64,000 nt of DNA from the NCBI GenBank assembly GCA_030220185.1, contig JASPKZ010010272.1:3140501-3204500 (forward strand). Direction: 5' to 3'. Positions 62,701-64,000 of the stretch are shown here, one piece after another; position 1 is the stretch's first letter, and each line of letters starts with the position of its first letter. The DNA comes from Diploptera punctata. Its lineage: Eukaryota; Arthropoda; Insecta; Blattodea; Blaberidae. Under the pieces are notes generated by a model. The model was not told the origin of the DNA. It made no database searches and saw nothing but the letters and a program-made list of their open reading frames with translations. Position numbers and translations under genes: made by a program.

Positions 62701-63993
62701 CCGGCAGGCAATTAACTCATAGAGCTGAAATGCATGCTCTAATGGCAGAACATTCTATTATATAATAAAAATATTACAGTACCTAAAAAAAATAATTTAG
62801 TATTCAAATTAAAATTCTTTATATCCAGTCTTCTAATCAAACCAATTTCAAAACCTAAATAGTTTTATCTTCAGTAATATATCGACCGATATTATGTAAT
62901 TCAGGAGAACTGTTTCTTACTCAATCCGTTCAGAAGTAAGAATCAGTTCTACTGAACAACATAACATCTGTCAAGATTACTTATTTTAGGAATTCACCCT
63001 AAATAAAATCGTTCCAAGATATTATTGAAGATGAAACCACCTATTATTTATTTTTTATTTCACTTACCTCATACTTCATAACTCCTAGCATACCCAGGGT
63101 TTCATCACATCCTTTGTGACATTCTCAATGCTGTGTCACGTTCACAACTGACGTCCGGCCATCTGATGGCTGACCGACGAACTTCCAAATCAGTCCTCTC
63201 TCCTTACAACCGGGTATTTCAAAATTCATAGTTGTATTTTCATTCTTGCATATGTAAATTTTTTCCCAAATTGTGAGTTCCTTCGGTTTTTCCAATTGTT
63301 TACGTAATTTTGTTTTGGTTTCTATTCTATGTTTTTCTGACCAGGCATGTGCAGCTATTGCAGATTTTTCGGTTTCTCCATTTTTAACATTTCTGAGGTG
63401 TTCCTTTAATCTTGTATTTAGATTCCTTTTTGTTTTTCCTATGTATATCTTTTCACAATCTTTACAATCAATTTGATAAATACCCGATTTTTTGCAGTCT
63501 TCAATCTTTTCATTTTTGTTGGTTTTTATTAAATTACCTAAGCTGTAATCATTTTTCGGTGCTAATTTAATGTTGAAGATTTTTTGAAACTTGTCAAATA
63601 CCAAAGGATGGTATGTGAACTTCTTGAATTTTTTACCAATATTTTTATCTGTCTGAAGAGTACTTTCATTAATCATTTTTTGTTCTTTAAATTTATTTAT
63701 TTTCTTGTGTATCATCTTCTCTTGAAAATCATTATCCTTCGCAACCACCTATGTTTTGTAATAACGTAAAAGTTCCACCACTTTGTATTTATATAAGAAA
63801 TAATTGTCTTGTTTTAGATCCTGCTGATTTTTATAGCCTTGAAGCACAACTGGAAGGTGATTCATCTGAAGAAATGATTTCAGGCACTATGGATACCAAG
63901 AGAATATTAATAATTGGTTTGGCCATTGCTGTAGCTATATTGGCAGTATCTGTTTCATTTCAAATGACCAGCTCCGCAAACACAAGAGAATGA
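47613..63993 (+). CDS. ODR4: ODR4 homologue (C1orf27 family), complete
   Basis: Nine exons: 47613-47708, 51073-51258, 52580-52785, 55075-55249, 55884-56063, 57294-57419, 59990-60080, 60176-60358, 63818-63993; 472 codons plus stop, close to the ~454 of the human protein. Family signatures: N-terminal MGRTVIAED, RDYVVHLARTP, TRMLPGGMCVLGIFVV, LHLCSTTKRYICKAFD, VDWKFQS, AVKQDIVRSLASR, RRVLVPLPNCRVTLSDYLFP, and a C-terminal membrane anchor at about residues 444-462 (ILIIGLAIAVAILAVSVSF) with a short luminal end. ODR-4 in nematodes is needed to deliver odorant receptors to cilia, and vertebrate ODR4 partners UFSP2 on the ER; here the role is inferred. ATG context AAAATGG is good. Introns are heavily loaded with PLE hairpins. 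Confidence 0.95.
47709..49555. other. ODR4 intron 1, first part
   Basis: AT-rich; contains the dispersed repeat at 48062-48150 (partner 10430-10510). The minus-strand frame 48177-48515 is hydrophobic, without recognisable motif. Confidence 0.5.
49560..50060 (-). pseudogene. Ty3/Gypsy reverse transcriptase remnant
   Basis: The minus strand gives LEEMRARGIMNP, KLNDDTKKDCFPL, RINDILDTLMGSQWFSTLDL, then FTVMSFGLCNAPTTFQCLVE and YDVWLLYLNDIV (Y[LV]DD motif degraded to YLND). Several frameshifts; no LTR seen. Dead LTR-retrotransposon fragment in ODR4 intron 1. Confidence 0.85.
50104..50335. mobile_element. PLE inverted dimer H8
   Basis: Arms meet near 50208. The tail AAACCTCTTAATGTCACTTC is on the right only. 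Relative of H16 (59271-59785): same ACATTTTGTCTGT outer word and hammerhead type. Confidence 0.85.
50157..50195 (-). ncRNA. Hammerhead ribozyme motif (H8 left arm)
   Basis: Stem I UUG/CAA, CTGATGA (complement of 50186-50192), stem II AGGG/CCUU, GAAA, stem III ACAUGU, U17. The right arm (50223-50265) has CTGACAA, a CpG-to-CA decay of CTGACGA. Confidence 0.75.
51073..51258 (+). CDS. ODR4: ODR4 exon 2
   Basis: Acceptor TTATTTTCAG, donor GTGCGT (weak). Encodes STDQRDYVVHLARTPRP and IKENWIADHAKH; the acidic SISGEDSTQQ stretch looks like a lineage-specific insertion. Confidence 0.9.
51719..52018 (-). repeat. SINE S1 with 10-bp target duplication
   Basis: Flanks attatattat at 51709-51718 and 52021-52030. 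Full tRNA head and body on the minus strand, in ODR4 intron 2. Confidence 0.9.
52138..52248 (-). repeat. SINE S0 head fragment
   Basis: Minus strand: GTCCCGCATGATAGCTGAGC, GCAGAGCTACAGGGCTTGCA, matching the 5' part of 18697-19034. Confidence 0.75.
52580..52785 (+). CDS. ODR4: ODR4 exon 3
   Basis: Acceptor TATATGCAG, donor GTACAG, phase 0 to 2. Encodes VTRMLPGGMCVLGIFVVGPG, the best-conserved block, and ALHLCSTTKR. Confidence 0.95.
53325..53640 (-). pseudogene. PLE C-terminal fragment (single arm)
   Basis: The minus frame 53636-53400 gives KQIDKSKELSIWEKNG and LNFEIPGERETKFDLEVHRS, aligned with the C-terminal third of 63125-63748. The hammerhead zone keeps GAAACUAUAGUCUGCA, but the CUGANGA half is not recognisable. 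Confidence 0.75.
53665..53795 (+). repeat. tRNA-like element arm (22518 family)
   Basis: GGTCCCGGGTTCGGGTCCAG followed by AATTTTTCTCTTCAAAT and the ATGAGATGTGTTAAATTAAT tail. Confidence 0.7.
53796..54895. other. ODR4 intron 3, unassigned stretch
   Basis: Moderately GC-richer part at 54303-54570. On + a broken frame reads MSDLEDFDHVFGIRREEEFD then a stop and a Cys/Arg-rich piece; possibly a transposase-gene N-terminus, but I cannot assign it. Confidence 0.35.
54895..54980. repeat. Minimal PLE hairpin
   Basis: The tail AAGTAACATTATGAGGTT on the left, then TATTCATCTTACCT against AGGTAAGATGAATA. Retains only the outermost ends of an inverted dimer. Confidence 0.65.
55075..55249 (+). CDS. ODR4: ODR4 exon 4
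   Basis: Acceptor GCTTCCTAG, donor GTAAGT. Encodes YICKAFDTN, HPVDWKFQSPSTRW and PLKKHLQ. Confidence 0.95.
55434..55590 (-). repeat. tRNA-like element, truncated inverted dimer
   Basis: Left arm TATTTGAAGAGAAAAATTAT, GACTGGGGCTTGAACC, and then directly the one-sided tail TTATCCATCATTGAGATGT, so the second arm is nearly lost. Confidence 0.7.
55591..55700 (-). pseudogene. PLE 3'-end fragment
   Basis: Shares ATCTTACCTCATATTTCATG and the H7-type ribozyme area, where the core is TTAAAAA (dead) but GAAAACUAGUUCC is kept. Confidence 0.6.
55884..56063 (+). CDS. ODR4: ODR4 exon 5
   Basis: Acceptor TATTGTAG, donor GTAAGT. Encodes MIDGELRDASETLDAIGKKK, a lysine-rich stretch and FNVSLYIPC. Confidence 0.9.
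56128..56245. mobile_element. Short PLE inverted dimer H12
   Basis: Arms AGTTGTTTCTTGACTCACCT and complement around 56176. The tail AACCTCATAGTGTTATTTCC is on the right only. No ribozyme left. Confidence 0.8.
56336..56500 (+). repeat. tRNA-headed SINE, another family
   Basis: CTGGCTCAGATGATAGTG (A box) and CTGGGTTCACATCCCAG (B box), then a ~90-bp body ending TTATAATTAGTG. Confidence 0.65.
56682..56725 (-). ncRNA. Hammerhead ribozyme motif (H13 left arm)
   Basis: CTGAAGA (complement of 56715-56721), stem II GAGAGG/CCUCUU, GAAA, stem III ACUGCAGU, A17; stem I UGG/UCG with wobbles. Confidence 0.8.
56743..56784 (+). ncRNA. Hammerhead ribozyme motif (H13 right arm)
   Basis: Stem I TGG/CCG, CTGAAGA at 56746-56752, stem II GAGAGG/CCTTTT, GAAA at 56770-56773, stem III ACTGCAGT, A17 at 56781. 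Confidence 0.8.
56899..56941 (-). ncRNA. Hammerhead ribozyme motif (H14 left arm)
   Basis: CTGAAGA (complement of 56932-56938), stem II GAGACC/GGUUUC, GAAA, stem III AUCGCGAU, C17; stem I GUG/UAC. Confidence 0.8.
57090..57132 (+). ncRNA. Hammerhead ribozyme motif (H14 right arm)
   Basis: Stem I GTA/TAC, CTGAAGA at 57093-57099, stem II AGACC/GGTCT, GAAA at 57118-57121, stem III AU/AU, cleavage after C57129. Confidence 0.8.
57294..57419 (+). CDS. ODR4: ODR4 exon 6
   Basis: Acceptor TTTGTTTTAG, donor GTATTT. Encodes DIQVVDCCGEMNFLGNLASR and VFLHQKSTVTEAVE. Confidence 0.9.
57420..57749. other. ODR4 intron 6, first part
   Basis: AT-rich, no recognisable element; the frame 57501-57716 shows no motif. 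Confidence 0.5.
57750..58024 (+). repeat. SINE S1, intact, 11-bp target duplication
   Basis: tRNA head GTCCACCGCTGTGGTCTCGA and B-box GGGTTCGATCCC. Flanks atattaaaata at 57739-57749 and 58025-58035 are identical. The best S1 reference copy here. Confidence 0.95.
58678..58842. mobile_element. PLE hairpin H15, different subfamily
   Basis: Arms ATGATCTTGAAGAAGATTTC / complement run about 70 bp around 58765. The left arm on the minus strand has CAGAGGA (U4 to A), stem II GCCAGA/UCUGGC, GAAA, ACGUC; the right arm lacks the CUGANGA half. Confidence 0.7.
59367..59410 (-). ncRNA. Hammerhead ribozyme motif (H16 left arm)
   Basis: Stem I UCG/CGA, CTGACGA (complement of 59400-59406), stem II GGGGCU/AGCUCU, GAAA, stem III ACAUAUGU, U17. 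Confidence 0.85.
59694..59735 (+). ncRNA. Hammerhead ribozyme motif (H16 right arm)
   Basis: Stem I TCG/CGA, CTGACGA at 59697-59703, stem II GGGGCT-AAGA-AGCTCT, GAAA at 59720-59723, stem III ACATATGT, cleavage after U59731. Confidence 0.85.
59990..60080 (+). CDS. ODR4: ODR4 exon 7
   Basis: Acceptor ATTTGATAG, donor GTATAA. Encodes AVKQDIVRSLASRLELHWDS. The next intron is only 95 bases. Confidence 0.9.
60176..60358 (+). CDS. ODR4: ODR4 exon 8
   Basis: Acceptor TTGATTTTAG, donor GTAATA. Encodes PPRRVLVPLPNCRVTLSDYL and a Leu/Glu-rich amphipathic stretch. An open frame runs on into the intron (a (CTT)n LINE tail) and is not coding. Confidence 0.95.
60376..60466 (-). pseudogene. LINE tail fragment with (GAA)n
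   Basis: Matches the 3' end of 37287-37676 (GGCCAAGGCCTGTTACGATC) with a (CTT)n run; lies 18 bases after ODR4 exon 8. Confidence 0.85.
60588..61265 (-). pseudogene. Penelope-like element fragment
   Basis: Minus strand: GIYQIKCRDC (GIY and CxxC of the PLE endonuclease), KHLIESKTSLIKQIEKKK, and the C-terminal RSTNRGK and SSDRHNIS, with frameshifts. The tail ATCACTATGAGGTTTAAT is on the left. No ribozyme core. Confidence 0.75.
61350..62280 (-). pseudogene. LINE reverse transcriptase with catalytic FADD block
   Basis: Frame 62276-61923 contains HSLLFADDQIMFAWDEDDM (RT catalytic Asp pair) and WGLNINLQKTEYMCLGKD; after a break, frame 61875-61378 gives KIYKNIIQNILSYGSETWLL, RIENQTLKWYGHVQRMENGR and EEEDWNDRDKWKLKTINL. 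Longest RT remnant in the window; antisense in ODR4 intron 8. Ends in (GAA)n-like triplets. Confidence 0.9.
62277..62656. repeat. 68-bp direct repeats around a tRNA-like insert
   Basis: 62277-62345 and 62585-62656 are almost identical (TTAATATTAAGAAGCTAAAG). Between them 62355-62440 is tRNA-like on the minus strand (B-box GGTTCGATTCC reversed as GGAATCGAACC). Either a very long target duplication or a local duplication. Confidence 0.7.
62836..62879 (-). ncRNA. Hammerhead ribozyme motif (H19 left arm)
   Basis: Stem I AUUA/UGAU, CTGAAGA (complement of 62868-62874), stem II AAAACU/AGGUUUU, GAAA, weak stem III AU-UG-GU, U17. Confidence 0.65.
63045..63742 (-). pseudogene. Penelope-like element fragment, best-preserved endonuclease
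   Basis: Open minus frame 63748-63125 (207 residues): end of RT/linker (YHPLVFDKFQKIFNIKLAPK), GIY-YIG endonuclease (GIYQIDCKDCEKIYIGKTKR with PLE-type CxxC; RLKEHLRNV; HAWSEKHRI), and the C-terminal [20 protein letters not shown]. Flanked by a 10-bp duplication. RT catalytic motifs are lost by 5' truncation. Confidence 0.9.
63087..63132 (-). ncRNA. Hammerhead-like motif, U3-A8 (PLE at 63045-63742)
   Basis: Stem I AGCA/UGCU, core TTGAGAA (complement of 63122-63128), stem II GUCAC/GUGAU, GAAA, stem III ACCCUGGGU, A17. Confidence 0.6.
63818..63993 (+). CDS. ODR4: ODR4 exon 9 (membrane anchor, stop)
   Basis: Acceptor CTTGTTTTAG. Encodes DPADFYSLEAQLEGD, the hydrophobic anchor and SSANTRE, stop TGA 63991-63993. 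3' UTR lies beyond the window. Confidence 0.95.
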
Positions 63994-64000
63994 TTTAATG

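Larger units (their letters stand above)
62812..63765. mobile_element. PLE inverted dimer H19, interrupted by a second PLE
   Basis: Left arm 62812-62920 and right arm 62925-63034 plus 63753-63765. The right arm is cut inside hammerhead stem-loop II by the PLE at 63045-63742, with duplication aaccacctat at 63035-63044 and 63743-63752. Confidence 0.75.

Overview
This is a gene-poor, AT-rich, intron-containing metazoan window packed with mobile-element debris. Large introns, an arthropod-style secreted serine protease, several tRNA-headed SINE families and many truncated LINE, Penelope-like and hAT copies point to an insect with a large genome. A cockroach-like or other polyneopteran insect is plausible, but that is inference; no species-diagnostic gene was seen.

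Two genuine host genes are read, both on the + strand. (1) 17530-35878: eight exons of a secreted protease with two thrombospondin type-1 repeats, an acidic linker and a C-terminal trypsin domain with a complete catalytic triad. The signal-peptide exon was not found. (2) 47613-63993: nine exons giving a complete 472-residue ODR4 homologue (tail-anchored ER protein for chaperoning and trafficking membrane receptors), from the initiator ATG to the stop after the C-terminal membrane anchor. All exon junctions used have AG/GT borders and keep frame. The two genes show no obvious functional link.

Region by region: 1-17.5 kb holds SINEs, two short hAT-type elements, LINE fragments, and around 14.1-17.3 kb an unusual composite repeat (long palindrome + tRNA-like block + tandem ~160-bp units), one copy of which sits in a transposon with CACTG ends. 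17.5-36 kb is the protease gene, its introns filled with retroelement pieces. 36-47.6 kb is intergenic and mostly LINE, RNase H-LINE and hairpin fragments. 47.6-64 kb is the ODR4 gene with a Gypsy fragment and a dense set of hairpin elements in its introns.

The most interesting system is a set of Penelope-like element (PLE) derivatives. Three copies keep GIY-YIG endonuclease coding sequence. Most of the rest are inverted dimers (hairpins of ~150-500 bp) of the PLE 3' end. Each arm tends to carry a minimal hammerhead ribozyme (CUGANGA, stem II, GAAA, tiny stem III, NUH cleavage triplet). I read 13 motifs with an intact canonical core, and seven more in which the core pair C3-G8 is replaced by U3-A8. 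A shared 20-37 nt tail lies on only one side of each hairpin, and six copies have 10-15 bp target-site duplications. Hammerheads in PLEs are established knowledge; the one-tailed inverted dimers, the core-pair covariation and the overlap of the ribozyme with the end of the PLE reading frame are the parts worth following up.
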